From the NCBI GenBank assembly GCA_026710525.1, contig JAPOQT010000195.1:1-6633 (forward strand): 6,633 nt of DNA. Direction: 5' to 3'. The notes beneath the pieces were generated by a model that was given only the letters and a program-made list of their open reading frames with translations, made no database searches and was not told the origin of the DNA. Positions 6,132 through 6,633 of the stretch are shown one piece after another. This DNA comes from Pseudomonadota bacterium. GTDB lineage: Bacteria > Bdellovibrionota_B > Oligoflexia > Oligoflexales > Bin106. How positions within the stretch are numbered: the stretch's first letter is position 1; the number at the start of each line of letters is the position of its first letter. Both the position numbers and the translations under genes were made by a program.

Positions 6132-6633
6132 ATGAGATATTTTTATCACTGTTACCAGTTGGTTTTGTTATGGCAACGATATATTGTCATTATCGGTGTT
6201 TTGATGTTTGCCAGTTTGTTTCATGGGATTGCTCTTGGTCAAGAGCCAAGTCAGATCAAACTGAATACTAAGCAAGGGCAAGCACTACAGAAATTTTTAA
6301 ACCATTATCTTGAGATTGCCAGGGCTAACTACCACGACGTCACAACAACAGCAAAGTTACTCCGCTCACAGGTGATCTCATTTTTAGCGGCACCTTCGGA
6401 AAAAACCCTGTCGGATGTGAAAGCGGCATATCGCACGGCACGGATGTATTACCAACAATCAGAGGTGTTTCGGTATGCCCATCCTGAAGTTGATGATCTT
6501 GAAGGACGGGTGAATGCATGGCCTCTTGACGAAGGTTTTATCGATTACGTCCATTCAGATGGTGACTCAGCTGCCCATACTTATTTAATTTCTCTCTCAG
6601 CTCTGAACTTAGGTCAGCAAACGATAAAACTAA
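6132..6633 (+). CDS. Imelysin family (peptidase M75 / IrpA-like) protein, 5' part, cut by window edge
   Basis: 167 codons are visible and the frame is open at the right edge; family members usually have about 350-430 residues, so less than half is present. Residues 1-36 form a signal peptide: basic start, hydrophobic core IVIIGVLMFASLF, and a likely signal peptidase I site after ALG (34-36), pointing to the periplasm or cell surface. From residue 52 the protein matches the imelysin fold: LARANY-like IARANYHD (62-69), LLRSQVISFLAAPSEKTL (76-93), YYQQSEVFRY (106-115) and the hallmark RVNAWPLDEGFIDYV (126-140). The GxHxxE motif of the family falls beyond the edge and cannot be checked. Imelysins (IrpA, EfeO C-terminal domain, ICMP) take part in iron uptake in several bacteria, though proteolysis is disputed. 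The Fur box in its promoter supports expression under iron limitation. It is transcribed away from the permease. The start at 6132 is my choice, from the ribosome binding site and signal peptide. Confidence 0.87.
   Translation, partial: MRYFYHCYQLVLLWQRYIVIIGVLMFASLFHGIALGQEPSQIKLNTKQGQALQKFLNHYLEIARANYHDVTTTAKLLRSQVISFLAAPSEKTLSDVKAAYRTARMYYQQSEVFRYAHPEVDDLEGRVNAWPLDEGFIDYVHSDGDSAAHTYLISLSALNLGQQTIKL

Noticed and set aside
6083..6271. Plus-strand open frame of 62 codons
   Set aside because: It overlaps the 5' part of the imelysin gene in another frame; the frame starting at 6132 has the signal peptide and the family motifs.

Overview
The window looks like chromosomal DNA of an AT-rich Gram-negative bacterium. 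The evidence is a Fur-type operator, a secreted imelysin-family protein with a signal peptide, and clear Shine-Dalgarno sites before all three genes. A gammaproteobacterium or a relative with a similar lifestyle fits, but nothing here fixes the genus. There are three protein genes and no rRNA, tRNA, CRISPR array, insertion sequence or phage gene.

Layout: positions 1-267 hold no gene I can support, only inverted repeats near the end of the first gene. On the minus strand, 268-3495 encodes a 1075-residue protein with the full-length architecture of DNA polymerase I (5' nuclease, 3'-5' exonuclease-like middle, polymerase). Nearly all catalytic and substrate-binding residues are replaced. A leader of about 250 bases (3496-3748) separates it from the next minus-strand gene; it holds inverted repeats, a candidate promoter and a tiny possible upstream ORF. 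At 3749-5932, also on the minus strand, is a 12-helix APC-superfamily permease fused to two tandem cytoplasmic universal-stress-protein (USP)-like domains. A divergent intergenic region (5933-6131) carries a promoter candidate for the permease and, facing the other way, a promoter overlapped by a strong Fur box. This drives the third gene, the 5' part of an imelysin (peptidase M75 / iron-regulated IrpA-like) gene that runs off the right edge.

The three genes do not form an obvious pathway. The imelysin gene is an iron-starvation gene by its operator. The permease is probably an amino-acid or amine transporter with a regulatory tail. The polymerase-like gene seems to be its own transcription unit. 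The most unusual item is that intact but catalytically dead DNA polymerase I homologue: fold landmarks and motif spacing are kept, while both metal-binding aspartates of the polymerase site and the fingers-helix residues are gone. This suggests a non-enzymatic role for a whole PolI scaffold.
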